Positions 53,163 to 62,872 are shown, counted from the first letter of the stretch. The stretch is 64,000 nt of DNA from JBBDMC01 sp963775235 (GCA_963775235.1 CAVZHY010000005.1:1-64000), one strand, 5' to 3'. Program-made: numbers and translations. Notes: generated by a model from the sequence alone, not told the origin.

Positions 53163-54887
53163 TCAGCCCTTCTTGATGATCGGAAGGACGATGCGCGAAG
53201 GCATCCGGGTGTCGTGGAACACGGTCTGGTGCGCCACCCGCAACTCGGGATCGCTCCAGTAGTCGCGCCCGGTGTTATGGTTGCGGTCGAAATTGGGGAA
53301 GTCGGAACTGGCGACGTCGAGACGGATTCGCGACCCCTTCCTCAATCTGATCCCCACCGGCATCATCGTGATGACGAACTCCTGCGGCACTCCGGGATCG
53401 AGCATTTTCTCCTGCTCGTAGCCTTCGCGATACCGCGCGCGCATGATGCCGTAGCTGAGGTTTATCGCCAGGCCGTCGGCCCCGACTTCGCAGAGCTTCA
53501 CCGCGAAATCCGTATCGGGCGCGTCGGAGGCAGCCCACAGGTGACAAACCACGGGGCCAATAGCGAGGATGTCGCGATCCAACGGCGGCGTCTGATACAC
53601 CAAAATGTCCTTGCGACGATCGAGAGGCGCCTGGTTTGACGGCAGTGCCTGCGAATCCAGCCCCATCAGGCTCATCACCGGGTCCCCGGGATCGTAGACA
53701 TAGCGATCCGGTTCGGACGCCTTCGGCTCGAGCGAGAGGGTCCCGTCGCCGCCTCGGCCATTTGCCGAACCGGCGCCGCCCAGAAAATAAGATGTGAATT
53801 CGGTCCCTTCGAGCGGCCAACTATCGTAGCCACGCCACTCATTATCGTTGACCACAAAGACGTTGACCGTCGGATCCTTTTCGGACCCGTTCGCGATTTC
53901 CTTGATGTGGTGGTCGAACCAGCGCACGGCCTGATGCGGGTATGACCGGTTGCCGGCGGGCCCGTAGTCGCGCGGGCCGAGGTTGCCGAACCAGTGATCG
54001 GTCGAATGCCCCCACGGGCCGATGACCAGCCGATGCTTGTCGCGATTCACCTGCGGTCCTCTGGCGGCAACTCCGGTGAAGTTCTTGGTGTGGTGGGCGA
54101 GCCGGTCCCACCAGCCGGTGGTGAACGAGATCGGCACATTCCACTTGCTGTCGACCGCGGGGAAGTTCCACATGTCGCGGTGCGCTTCGCGAAAATAGAG
54201 GTGGAACTGCTCGGTCAGCGTCGACGAGAAGTCTTCCGGGATGGTCTCCAGCGGCAGTTGCCAGATCCATTTGCCGCGCAACACCCGGTTCCAGATGTCT
54301 GTGGCCTCGTCGCGGACGTGGGGAGCGTAGGGATCACCGGCCCGACGGCGTGCATCGGCCGCCATAGTGTAAACCCACTGCAGGCGGCGCCCGGTCTCGA
54401 AGATGCCGAACGTCATATTGGTCTGCCGATCGGCGACACCGCTTGAATAGATCGTTGCCAGCGATGGCGGCTGCTCGCCGGCTGCTCTCAGCGCCAGTCC
54501 GGTGGGATAGGAGTTACCCCACATGCCGACCTTGCCCGTGGAACCGGGAAGATCGGCGGCCCACTCGACGCTGTCGTAACCGTCGAGCGACTCAAGTGCA
54601 TTTCCGGAAAAACCGAACGTCCAGGCAAACTCGCCATCGGATTCACTTCGCCCCCGGCAATCCTGAACGACGACGATGTACCCGAGTGCAGCCATCGCCG
54701 GCGCGTCATGAATGTAAAGCTCGCTCGATTTGTCGTAGGGCGTACGGCAGAGAAGCACGGGATAGCGGCCGCGAAACCTGGGTCGATAGATGTCGGCGCG
54801 CAGGATCGTTCCGTCACGCACCGCGCACGGCACATTTTGCTGGAACGTCACGGATGATGCGGGGGAATCGGCGGGCTTGAACGACAT
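53163..54887 (-). CDS. CocE/NonD family hydrolase (X-Pro dipeptidyl-peptidase-like)
   Basis: The 574-residue product (ATG 54887) is an alpha/beta hydrolase with a C-terminal jelly-roll. The N-domain has VRDGTILRADIYRPRFRGRYPVLL, VVQDCRGRSESDGEF, the nucleophile motif GMWGNSYPTG (GxSY), and a VIGPWGHSTDH stretch with the catalytic His. The C-terminal beta domain (RLDVASSDFPNFDRNHNTG) is typical of cocaine-esterase and PepX-like enzymes that cleave esters or amides. It is the most distal gene of the Dpp cluster, consistent with a role in breaking down the imported compound. Confidence 0.87.
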   Translation of the reverse strand: MSFKPADSPASSVTFQQNVPCAVRDGTILRADIYRPRFRGRYPVLLCRTPYDKSSELYIHDAPAMAALGYIVVVQDCRGRSESDGEFAWTFGFSGNALESLDGYDSVEWAADLPGSTGKVGMWGNSYPTGLALRAAGEQPPSLATIYSSGVADRQTNMTFGIFETGRRLQWVYTMAADARRRAGDPYAPHVRDEATDIWNRVLRGKWIWQLPLETIPEDFSSTLTEQFHLYFREAHRDMWNFPAVDSKWNVPISFTTGWWDRLAHHTKNFTGVAARGPQVNRDKHRLVIGPWGHSTDHWFGNLGPRDYGPAGNRSYPHQAVRWFDHHIKEIANGSEKDPTVNVFVVNDNEWRGYDSWPLEGTEFTSYFLGGAGSANGRGGDGTLSLEPKASEPDRYVYDPGDPVMSLMGLDSQALPSNQAPLDRRKDILVYQTPPLDRDILAIGPVVCHLWAASDAPDTDFAVKLCEVGADGLAINLSYGIMRARYREGYEQEKMLDPGVPQEFVITMMPVGIRLRKGSRIRLDVASSDFPNFDRNHNTGRDYWSDPELRVAHQTVFHDTRMPSRIVLPIIKKG

Positions 54888-54978
54888 ATATCGGTTCCTT
54901 GGCGGAGGTGGCAGACGGTCGGTGGGACCACGCAAACGCGAACGCCACAGGCGTGGGCTCGCGCGGTGTGGGAGAGGA

Positions 54979-55866
54979 CTAATCCATCTTGTAGAGGGCG
55001 GGCGCCTCCAGCGGGATCTGGAGCAGGTCCTCGCCCCAGATGATGTCGCCGTCGAAGATCGCAGCCATCTCGCGGATGATGCGCTCGCGGATGCCGGGCT
55101 GGTCGATCTGCTCGAGCATATGCGTCAGCACCACCGTCTTTACCCCTGCATCGCGGGCAACCGTGGCGGTATCGACATGGTTCCCGCAGACCTTGCGGTA
55201 GATTTCCGTCGGTTCGGTTCCGGAGAAATAGTGATTCATGTGAATCAGCACGTCGGCACCGCGCGCCAGAGCCACAATCTCCGGACACACGCCGCCGCTG
55301 TCGCCGGAGTAGCACAGCACCTTGCCGTCGGCCTCAAGGCGATAGCCGTAGCAGCGCAGATAAGGCTGCACGTGCCAACCCTCGGCGACGGTGAGCGTCC
55401 AGGTCCCGCTGTTGACGATGTTGCCCGGTTCCAGTTCTGTGACTTCCGGCGCGGGGCGCTTGCGCGGAGGCACGCCGCCGCGCGCCTCGAAGATGTCGAT
55501 GCTGCCCTGATGCTCGATCCTGGCGCGGATGTCATCGGCGTAGACACCGTCCTCGCCGAAAAGCTGCTCAGTCATCCGCCGAATGGGCGGCGGCCCGAAC
55601 ACCTTCAGCTCCGGCACGCGGCCAGCGCCCTGATCCCAACGCGTCAGCAGAAGGCGCGGATAGTCGATGCAATGATCGTAGTGAAGGTGGGAAAAGAAGA
55701 GGTGCGTGATGTCGACGGCCCTGCGACCCAGTTCAAGGAGGCGATGATGCGCGCCCGGACCGTGGTCGAAGACGATCATGTCTTCACCAATCTCAACCAG
55801 ATAACCGGAGCTCTGGCGTTTCAGTGATGGGGTCGGGGTACCGGTGCCCAGCATGGTGACTTTCAT
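54979..55866 (-). CDS. MBL-fold metallo-hydrolase (RNase Z-like group)
   Basis: The 295-residue product has the metallo-beta-lactamase metal motif SHLHYDHCIDY (HxHxDH, about residue 60), GDSGGVCPEIV with the bridging Asp, HMNHYF with a later metal-binding His, and a C-terminal THMLEQI with the last His. This group (ElaC/arylsulfatase-like) hydrolyses phosphodiesters, sulfates or lactones, and the actual substrate is not known. It lies 91 bp upstream of the CocE gene on the same strand and 22 bp downstream of the ABC ATPase gene, so all are likely one transcript. Confidence 0.87.
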   Translation of the reverse strand: MKVTMLGTGTPTPSLKRQSSGYLVEIGEDMIVFDHGPGAHHRLLELGRRAVDITHLFFSHLHYDHCIDYPRLLLTRWDQGAGRVPELKVFGPPPIRRMTEQLFGEDGVYADDIRARIEHQGSIDIFEARGGVPPRKRPAPEVTELEPGNIVNSGTWTLTVAEGWHVQPYLRCYGYRLEADGKVLCYSGDSGGVCPEIVALARGADVLIHMNHYFSGTEPTEIYRKVCGNHVDTATVARDAGVKTVVLTHMLEQIDQPGIRERIIREMAAIFDGDIIWGEDLLQIPLEAPALYKMD

Positions 55867-55888
55867 TCGACTGCCCTCGGAAAATTGA

Positions 55889-56713
55889 TCATTGGTCGCT
55901 TGCCGGAGCTTTGAGCCCTTCGAACGGAAACTTGCCGTCGAGGTCGAGAACGGCGGAGAGAAGAGTCCGGGTGTAGGGGTGGCGCGGGTTCGTGAAGATA
56001 TCGGCCGGTGTGCCCTGCTCGACCAGGTTTCCCCTCTGCATGACGAGCACGCGATCGCAGACCTGATTCACGACGGCAAGATCGTGCGCGATCAGAATGA
56101 TCGAAAGCCCGAACTCGTTGCGCAACTGAAGGAGAAGGTTGAGCACCTGGGCCTGAATCGACACGTCCAGCGCGCTGACCGGCTCATCGGCGACGATCAC
56201 CGACGGGTGAGGAGCAAGCGCGCGTGCAATAGCGATACGCTGGCGTTGGCCCCCCGAGAAAGCGTGCGGATAGCGATCCAGCGCCGCCGGGCCGAGCCCC
56301 ACGGCCTCAATGACTTCGCGGCACCGCGCTCCATGGTCGACGTCAACGGCAAGCGATTTCAGCGGTTCGGCAATTGACTGGCCGACCGTCATCCGTGGAT
56401 CGAGCGACGAATACGGATCCTGGAAGACTATTTGAACACTGCGGCGAAAATTGCGAGCGTTTGCCTTATTGCTGAAATCGACTGGGCGGTGCCTGAAGAT
56501 GATTTCTCCAGAGTTGGGACGTGTCAGCCCGACCAGGATGTTGGCGACCGTGGATTTGCCCGACCCCGACTCGCCTACAAGACCCAGAAATTCCGATTCC
56601 CCGAGTTCCAGACTGACATCGTTCACTGCCACGACGGGGGCGCGCTTGCCTAACCTTGCCCTCGGCAATCGATACTGCTTGACCAGATGGCGGCCTTCCA
56701 GCAACGCGGTCAC
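55889..56713 (-). CDS. Dipeptide/oligopeptide ABC transporter ATP-binding protein (DppF/OppF type)
   Basis: GTG at 56713 overlaps the stop of the partner ATPase (GTGA) and starts VTALLEGRHLVKQY. Walker A is GESGSGKSTVANI, the Q-loop region QIVFQDPYSSLDPRMTV (the QDPxxSLDPR hallmark of DppF/OppF), the signature FSGGQRQRIAIARAL and Walker B VIVADEPVSALDVS. The C-terminus is the peptide-transporter extension (RHPYTRTLLSAV). It is one of two ATPases for one importer. Confidence 0.92.
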   Translation of the reverse strand: MTALLEGRHLVKQYRLPRARLGKRAPVVAVNDVSLELGESEFLGLVGESGSGKSTVANILVGLTRPNSGEIIFRHRPVDFSNKANARNFRRSVQIVFQDPYSSLDPRMTVGQSIAEPLKSLAVDVDHGARCREVIEAVGLGPAALDRYPHAFSGGQRQRIAIARALAPHPSVIVADEPVSALDVSIQAQVLNLLLQLRNEFGLSIILIAHDLAVVNQVCDRVLVMQRGNLVEQGTPADIFTNPRHPYTRTLLSAVLDLDGKFPFEGLKAPASDQ

Positions 56714-57660
56714 GACGTGGCCCCGACGGGGTGCCAGCAGGCAAACCTGTGATTGCCCTCGCTCTGGAATTCCGGCATCACCTCGCAGGCAGTGGTCGCC
56801 GCGGGACAGCGTGTGCGGAAAGGGCATCCTGTTGGAAAGTCACCCGCCGCCGGTACCGACCCCGGAATCGATCTCAGCCCGGCAGCGCGGGACTGGTCCC
56901 GCCGCAGAGCCGGCATCGAACTGATCAGCGCGGCAGTGTATTGGTGACGCGGCGCGTTCAGGAGCCGGGAAGTCTCGGCTTCTTCGACGACGAAGCCTCC
57001 GTACAAGACTGCTGTGCGCTCGCACAGGAAGGCAACCAGTGGAAAGTCATGCGTAATCAGCACCAGCGTGGTGCCGGTGCGGTCGATCACCCGCCTGATG
57101 AGCTTGGCAACCGCCGCTTTCACGGTGACGTCGAGCGCGGTGGTGGGTTCGTCGGCGATCAGCACCTCCGGTTCACCGGCGAGCGCCATCGCGAGGTTGA
57201 CGCGCTGGCGTTGTCCCCCCGACAACTGGTGGGGATAGGCGCGGTATCGTTCTTCGGGCCGGTCGATCTGAACGCTCTTGAGCAACTCGATGGCCTCGGC
57301 CCTTGCTGCTTCGCGGCTGAGGCCGCGCATGCGTAGCGGCAATGTCATCTGGCGTCCGACCGTCATCAGAGGGTCGAGTGAGGTAAGGGAATCCTGAAAG
57401 ATCATGGACACCTTGCGCCCGCGTACCGCATTCATTTCATGGTCGGTTTTCTCGAGCAGATGCTCCCCGGAGAGCACAACGGCTCCCGTGGCACCAGCGC
57501 CGTCCGGCAGCAGTCCGATCACGGCCAGCGCGGTCATTGTCTTGCCGCTGCCCAACTCTCCGACGATGCCGAACCGCTCTCCTTTCCGGCAGCTTATGCT
57601 GACGCCATTCAGGATCGGCGTGCTTCCGATCCTGACCCGGAGGTCCTTGATCTCGAGTAT
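56710..57660 (-). CDS. Dipeptide/oligopeptide ABC transporter ATP-binding protein (DppD/OppD type), start codon changed
   Basis: Walker A is GELGSGKTMTALA, the Q-loop SMIFQDSLTSLDPLMTV, the signature LSGGQRQRVNLAMAL and Walker B VLIADEPTTALDVT. The C-terminal four-cysteine region (CPFRTRCPAATTAC...C) is the iron-sulfur motif common in OppD/DppD. The sequence upstream of the first ordinary start (TTG 57555) is clearly coding (LEIKDLRVRIGSTPILNGVS), up to ATA at 57660 which overlaps the dppC stop as TGATA. The expected form is TGATG, so the ATG has probably mutated to ATA. No other ATG/GTG/TTG precedes Walker A. Confidence 0.88.
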   Translation of the reverse strand: MLEIKDLRVRIGSTPILNGVSISCRKGERFGIVGELGSGKTMTALAVIGLLPDGAGATGAVVLSGEHLLEKTDHEMNAVRGRKVSMIFQDSLTSLDPLMTVGRQMTLPLRMRGLSREAARAEAIELLKSVQIDRPEERYRAYPHQLSGGQRQRVNLAMALAGEPEVLIADEPTTALDVTVKAAVAKLIRRVIDRTGTTLVLITHDFPLVAFLCERTAVLYGGFVVEEAETSRLLNAPRHQYTAALISSMPALRRDQSRAAGLRSIPGSVPAAGDFPTGCPFRTRCPAATTACEVMPEFQSEGNHRFACWHPVGATS

Positions 57661-58559
57661 CAGTCGACCTCCGTCTGACTTCGCCGGTCGAGCCGGTCAC
57701 GCAGGCCGTTGCCCACCAGGTTGAATGACATGACGGCCAGGACGATCGTCAGGCCGGGGACGATGGCAAGCCAGGGCGCCACGCTGTAGTACTGCTGGCT
57801 CTCCTTGAGCATTCGTCCCCAACTCGGTTCCGGCGGCTGTGTGCCAACGCCCAGGAACGCAAGGGAGGCTTCGACAAGTATCCCCAGCGCCATTACCAAG
57901 GTGACCTGCACCAGGATAATCGACATGACGTTCGGGAGGATGTGGCGCCACGCAATGAACCAGTCGCTGCGACCGTAACTCCGCGCCGCCTTGATGAATC
58001 CGCGTTCCCTTACGGTCAGCGCTGCACTGCGAGTCACACGGGCTATCAGCGGAAAGAACCACAGGCCGAGAGCGATGATCGTGGTTCCGACCGAGCCGCC
58101 AAGCTTGGCCGCGAGCACAAGGGCCAGTAGCACCGCAGGGATCGCGTAAATGATATCGACAAACCGCATCAGGCTTTGCTCGGCCAGTCCACGCAACATG
58201 GCCGCGATTAGGCCAACGGTAACGCCGAGGACGATGGAAACCGCGGTACCGAGCGAGATGATGACGAGCGTGTTGGAAGTCGCGCGCATCATCTGAGCAA
58301 CCAGGTCCCTGCCGAGGTAGTCCGTGCCCAGTGGGTGGCCCGGGGTGAAGGGGGGGAGAAGCTTGGAGCCGATGTCGACCATTAGAATTGAGTTCAGCCC
58401 GCCCGGCAGCCAAAAGCGTGAAACGATGCCGACTACGACGAAAGCAGCAACTCCCACGAGCCCGATCACCATACCGGGCCGCAAGGGCACCCTGCGCTTT
58501 GACGCCGGCGCATCGGCGGCCTGCTGATCCAGGATCCTCTCGCCGACGACCGCAGTCAT
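57660..58559 (-). CDS. Dipeptide/oligopeptide ABC transporter permease (DppC type)
   Basis: The 299-residue product has the OppC-type N-terminal extension and first helix (MVIGLVGVAAFVVVGIVS). HPLGTDYLGRDL is the DppC signature near residue 78. The EAA loop reads AARSYGRSDWFIAWRHILPNV, and six membrane helices are present overall. ATG at 58559 overlaps the stop of dppB. Its own stop (TGA) overlaps the mutated start of the ATPase gene. Confidence 0.92.
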   Translation of the reverse strand: MTAVVGERILDQQAADAPASKRRVPLRPGMVIGLVGVAAFVVVGIVSRFWLPGGLNSILMVDIGSKLLPPFTPGHPLGTDYLGRDLVAQMMRATSNTLVIISLGTAVSIVLGVTVGLIAAMLRGLAEQSLMRFVDIIYAIPAVLLALVLAAKLGGSVGTTIIALGLWFFPLIARVTRSAALTVRERGFIKAARSYGRSDWFIAWRHILPNVMSIILVQVTLVMALGILVEASLAFLGVGTQPPEPSWGRMLKESQQYYSVAPWLAIVPGLTIVLAVMSFNLVGNGLRDRLDRRSQTEVD

Positions 58560-59512
58560 GCCTCAGCGCCGCCCAATCGGATACGAGGATCGATGAGCCC
58601 GTAGGCGAGGTCGGTCAGAAAATTGAGCGTCAGCACCAGCGTCGTCAGAACCATGACAGTCGATTCCACCACCACACTGTCGCGCGCGGAGACCGCATCG
58701 ACAACCAGTCGTCCGACGCCAGGCAGGTAAAACACGCTTTCGATCACCACCGCGCCGCCGATGAGGTGGCCGAACTGCAGCCCAAGCACGGTGATGAGTG
58801 GAATCGACGCATTGCGCAGCCCGTGTCGAAACACGGCCCTCCATTTGCTGAGGCCGAGGCTGCGCGCGGTGCGCATGTAATCATCGCCGAGCACGTCGAG
58901 AATAGCGGCGCGCGCGTATCGGGCCAGGATTGCCGAGCCCACCAGGGCGAGTGCCGCCGTCGGCAGTATAAGCGACCGCAAGGCGCCGACGACGCTCTGA
59001 GACGGCCGCGTATAGCCGCCAGTCGGCAGCAGGCCGAGGTAGAGCGCAAAAACGAGGGAAAGAATGATTCCCGACCAGAACGTCGGGATCGCGATTCCCA
59101 CCTGGCTGATGCCGTGGACGAACCTGCCGATGAAAGACTTTTTTTTCACGGCGGCGATCAGGCCGAGTGGCAACCCGACCAACGCCGACACGACCAGGGA
59201 GGTGAGGGCGAGTGGCAGCGTCAGCGCCAGGCGCCGCAATAGCTCGGTGCCGATGTCGTATTTCGTGATGTAAGACTTGCCAAAGTCGAACGTGAGCAGG
59301 CCCAGCACCCAGTGCAGGTACCTGATCACGAGAGGCTGATCGAGGCCCAATTGGGTCCGCAGCGCAGCCAGCGTCTCCGGGGTGGCCTGCTGGCCGAGGA
59401 TGACAGTGGCGGCGTCACCCCCGAGCGCGTTCATCAGCAGAAAAATCAGGATGGAGGCACCGAAGAGCGAGCCGACGAAGATTCCTGTTCTTGTCAGCAG
59501 AAAGCGAACCAT
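58556..59512 (-). CDS. Dipeptide/oligopeptide ABC transporter permease (DppB type)
   Basis: The 318-residue product has the OppB/DppB pattern: first helix FVGSLFGASILIFLLMNALGG, the short loop QQATPETLAALRTQLGLDQP, FDFGKSYI, the EAA loop RTARSLGLSKWRAVFRHGLRNA, and FYLPGVGRLVVDAVSARD near the C-terminus. Six membrane helices are expected. The stop overlaps the start of dppC. The binding protein gene lies 29 bp upstream. Confidence 0.92.
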   Translation of the reverse strand: MVRFLLTRTGIFVGSLFGASILIFLLMNALGGDAATVILGQQATPETLAALRTQLGLDQPLVIRYLHWVLGLLTFDFGKSYITKYDIGTELLRRLALTLPLALTSLVVSALVGLPLGLIAAVKKKSFIGRFVHGISQVGIAIPTFWSGIILSLVFALYLGLLPTGGYTRPSQSVVGALRSLILPTAALALVGSAILARYARAAILDVLGDDYMRTARSLGLSKWRAVFRHGLRNASIPLITVLGLQFGHLIGGAVVIESVFYLPGVGRLVVDAVSARDSVVVESTVMVLTTLVLTLNFLTDLAYGLIDPRIRLGGAEA

Positions 59513-59541
59513 CGCCGGCCTCTATCGGTGCCTCTCAGTCC

Positions 59542-61029
59542 CTATCGGTTGACGGCCACGGTCCTTACATCGACCACGGTGTCCGGATGGAACGGCCGCC
59601 AGCCGGTCACGTATTTCGCATGAACGCCGAGTTGGACGGCGGCGAACAGCGGAACGACCGCGGCGCTGTCGGCCAGCACATGTGAGGCCTCCTTGAAGGC
59701 AGCGTTCGCCTCAGCCGCACTCGGCGCGGTCTTTCCCTGCTTGATAAGCGCATCAAACTTCGGATCGCAATAGTTCATGTACCACAGCACATCGCAGGTC
59801 ATGTTGGTTATCAGACGCTCGGAAATCACGCCTAGCGGCGAAATCTGATAGCTCCGCTGTTTGATGATCGTATCCAGGCCGGTGGCAAGGTCGAAGGACT
59901 TGATACTTGGCGAGAAGCCGGCCGCCGCGAGTTGGCCAAGCAGCACCTGGGCTTCATCGATGCTTGGATTGTCAGTGATCGCGGTGATTTCGACTTTGGC
60001 GCCGGTTTGACCTTCCTGTGCAAGGATCGCCTTGGCTTTCGCCGGGTCGTAAGGATAGGGATCGTAGGTGGGGTCGAAATACGCATCGAGCGGCGATGCA
60101 AAGACGCGCGTCTTCGTCCCGTACCCACTGTTCGTCCCGTCGATGACCGCCTGGCTGTCGATGGCATATGCCACCGCCTGCCGCATGCGCGGATTGTCGA
60201 AGGGAGGAGCCTTGACGTTGATCGCGAGCAGGTTGACCGTGCTCGTAGCACCGGGCTCAACGACAAAGTTCGGATTCTTCTGAATTTCGCCCATGCGAGA
60301 GGTGACGTTGAGCCGCCGGATGGCGTCAATGTCTCCGGCCAGTAGAGCATTGAGTTCCGCGTTGGCGTCCGGAATGTAACGCCATTCGACGCGGTCTACC
60401 TTGGCGGGTGTGCCCCAGTATTTGTCGAAGCGCTTGTAGATCAGCGACTCGCCATGATTCCACTCAGCGAACTCGAAAGGCCCCGTGCCGATGGGATGGG
60501 TTGCCATGTCGGCAATGTTGCGCTCGGACATGATGAAACCGGCGCGCTTGGCCATGTTGGTCAGAAACGTGCTGTCCGGTTCCTTGAGTTTGACTTCGAC
60601 CGTGTCGGGACCCGTGACCTTGATCGTATCGATACCGGTGAACGCGAACGCCTGAGCATGGCCCTTGTGGTCCCGCCCGTAGGTAAGGCTCCACGCGACG
60701 TCGTCCGGGGTGAGCAGGTTGCCATCGTGGAAGTAAACGTTCTTGCGGATCTTGAACGTGTACGTCAGGCCGTCGCCTGAAACGTTCCAGCTCTCCGCCA
60801 GCAGAGGCTGCAGTTGCCCGTTGTCGTCAATCTGAACCAGCGTCTCCATCAAGTTATAGAGAAGATGCTCTGCGATTGCCGCCCCGATATTGGTCGTCGC
60901 GTCGAGTGTCGGCGGCTCCTGGGAGCTAGCTTCACCGATGCGCAGGACAGTCTCGGCGGACGCGCTTCCGTATGCCCCCGCAAACGTCGCCAAGGCGACC
61001 AAACATGCATATTTGAACTTGCTTCTCAT
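59542..61029 (-). CDS. ABC transporter substrate-binding protein, peptide/nickel family (SBP_bac_5)
   Basis: The periplasmic receptor of the importer starts at ATG 61029 (MRSKFKYACLVALATF, signal peptide ending SASAE). It has 495 residues, typical for the DppA/OppA family: EPPTLDATTNIGAAIAEHL, PLLAESWNVSGDGLTYTF (hallmark), VAYAIDSQAVIDG, GTGPFEFAEW and YNPAKAKAILAQ-like YPYDPAKAKAILAQEG. The ligand cannot be deduced; this family binds peptides, nickel, glutathione or opines. An earlier ATG at 61071 is possible. A second, mostly deleted SBP end lies just upstream. Confidence 0.9.
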   Translation of the reverse strand: MRSKFKYACLVALATFAGAYGSASAETVLRIGEASSQEPPTLDATTNIGAAIAEHLLYNLMETLVQIDDNGQLQPLLAESWNVSGDGLTYTFKIRKNVYFHDGNLLTPDDVAWSLTYGRDHKGHAQAFAFTGIDTIKVTGPDTVEVKLKEPDSTFLTNMAKRAGFIMSERNIADMATHPIGTGPFEFAEWNHGESLIYKRFDKYWGTPAKVDRVEWRYIPDANAELNALLAGDIDAIRRLNVTSRMGEIQKNPNFVVEPGATSTVNLLAINVKAPPFDNPRMRQAVAYAIDSQAVIDGTNSGYGTKTRVFASPLDAYFDPTYDPYPYDPAKAKAILAQEGQTGAKVEITAITDNPSIDEAQVLLGQLAAAGFSPSIKSFDLATGLDTIIKQRSYQISPLGVISERLITNMTCDVLWYMNYCDPKFDALIKQGKTAPSAAEANAAFKEASHVLADSAAVVPLFAAVQLGVHAKYVTGWRPFHPDTVVDVRTVAVNR

Positions 61030-61232
61030 CTGGCTCTCCCGAACAGGTGGCTGTGGACGAGCGTCCCGCAATTTCCAAAATATCGGAAATTCGATGGGAC
61101 GAAAGATGCCCCGAGGCTTGCACCAAGTACCGGGTGACCTCTGGAGAAGTTGCCCAAAAGCAGCCCGAGAAAGATTCCTACCGTGTCAAACGGGAGGCGA
61201 ACCATCGCCCGGTGTCTTGCGTAGCGAGACGG

Positions 61233-61373
61233 CTAGCGGTCTACTGCCACGTTTGCGAGATCGACGACTGTATCCGGGTGGAACGGTCGCCAGCCGCTCA
61301 AGTATTTCCAATGAACACCAAGTTGGACTGCCGCGTAAAACGGGATGACCGCGGCGTCATCGGCCTCGTCCAA
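61233..61373 (-). pseudogene. C-terminal remnant of a second substrate-binding protein
   Basis: About 45 codons (DDAAVIPFYAAVQLGVHWKYL, then GWRPFHPDTVVDLANVAVD, stop) match the last part of the SBP at 59542-61029 residue by residue with differences, so it is a paralogue rather than an exact duplication. The rest of the gene is missing. It abuts the pxpA fragment in a different frame, which indicates that a deletion joined two genes. Confidence 0.75.
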
Positions 61374-61410
61374 TCGAGATACGACGTCGAGTCGGGAGGT
61401 GGCGCCGCCG

Positions 61411-61756
61411 GGATCGCCGCTTTCGTTTCATCGGGCGTCAAATCCATGCGCGCCTGCCCGAAACGGAATACGTCCGGATAAGACGGGTGGGCGCCCAGCC
61501 GGATGTCGCGCGTGACGAGTTTCTCGATGGTTCGTTGAATCGCAACCGCATCGCCGGCGTGCAGGCCCGCAGCGAGGTGCACCGAAGTCGCAATGGCCAA
61601 TACGTCTTCGTCGAAGCGTGGTCGAAGGTGCCGTTCGTGGAGCCGCTCGCCGGTTCGGGGGAGCTCGAGCGCGGCCATGACGTCGAAATCGATGCCCAAC
61701 GGCGGAATCGCGAAGAACTCAGCGACGTCGCTGCCGATATCGATCGAAGATGTCAT
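61411..61756 (-). pseudogene. pxpA: 5-oxoprolinase subunit A (LamB/YcsF) N-terminal fragment
   Basis: ATG at 61756 opens SSIDIGSDVAEFF (the ININSDxGE motif of LamB/YcsF proteins, somewhat altered). SVHLAAGLHAGDAVAIQRTI (NxACGxHAGDP motif with Cys replaced by Ala) and IRLGAHPSYPDVFRFGQARMDLTPDE follow. Only about 115 of the usual 250 residues remain before the sequence passes into the SBP remnant. Intact PxpABC opens 5-oxoproline or lactam rings. As read it is not functional. Confidence 0.75.
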
Positions 61757-62019
61757 CTTGGTCTGTGCATGCTGCAAATCGAGGGATCCCCTCAGCGAGC
61801 CTTATAGTGCCATGCGCTTCGCCAAAACCAGGGTTTTGCCGTCTCCCGTCAACCCCAGGGTCCTGTTCCGGGCCTCTGTCCGTGTTTCTACAGAGCAGGG
61901 CGTCATACCGTGGAAACCTTGGCAATCCGGAGGGCGGCAGGCCTTGCGCGTGAGGCTTTGATAGACCCATAACCGTTGTTCCCGGCGGATGTGCGCGCGA
62001 CGGAAGGCCCACGGATCAC

Positions 62020-62872
62020 ATGGCAAGCATTTTCGACGAACCGAAGATCGACTGCCATGCGCACGTCCTTGATCCCGGCCCATTTTCCGTACGGCAAGAA
62101 TATTGAATACAAGCCAGCCGGTCAGGAGATCGGCACTACAGCACAGCTTCGCCAGGTCATGAAGACTTATGGCGTACGTCATCTGCTCCTGGTCCAGCCC
62201 AATTCCGGGTACGGCCCTGACAACAGTTGCATGCTGGATGCCATCGAACGTCACCCGGACACATTCAAGGGCGTGGCGATCGCCAATCTGGACGCGGACA
62301 TGGCAACCCTTCGCAACCTGAAGGAGCCGGGGCGTGGTCGGCATCGCCTTCAACCCGACCTTTCACGGCGGCAACTACTATGCTCGCGCTGCCCCCTTGA
62401 TGGAGAAGCTGGCTGAGCTCGATATGTTCGTGCAGATCCAGAGTGAACATGAACTACTTCTGATGTTCGTGCCTTGGATCGAGCAGATACCGGTGAGGGT
62501 GCTGATAGACCATTGCGGCCGCCCGACGGTCGAAGCCGGGCTCGATCAGCCTGGTTTCCAGGGGCTGCTGAAGCTTGCCGAAACCGGACGCGTCTATGTC
62601 AAGCTGTCCGGCTACGCCAAGTTCGCCCGGTCGGCCTATCCGTTCGAAGACGCCTGGCCCTACGTGCGCGGCGCTCGTCGATGCGTTCACCCTGGAACGC
62701 TGCATTTGGGCGTCGGACTGGCCATATCTGCGCGCCACGGAGCGGCAGGACTACGGCCCGCTGGTGAAACTGGTCGAGATGCTGTTTCCCGATCCGGACG
62801 ATCGCCGCATTCTCTTCTGGGAAACACCGCGCCGCCTGTTCGTCTTCGGCGCCAGACGTCGAGGCGACATAG
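62020..62872 (+). pseudogene. Amidohydrolase family protein (PDC-hydrolase-like), frameshifted
   Basis: Joined across four indels (near 62078, 62330, 62665 and 62840), the sequence is a metal-dependent TIM-barrel amidohydrolase of the PF04909 group. MASIFDEPKIDCHAHVLD gives the HxH metal motif, followed by LLLVQPNSGYGPDNSCML, GIAFNPTFHGGNYY, VRVLIDHCGRP (metal His), VYVKLSGYAKF, CIWASDWPYL (catalytic Asp) and a late RILFWETPRRLF. It resembles 2-pyrone-4,6-dicarboxylate lactonases and related ring-opening enzymes. It is read toward and lies directly in front of the LysR gene. Decay or read errors cannot be told apart here. Confidence 0.72.
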
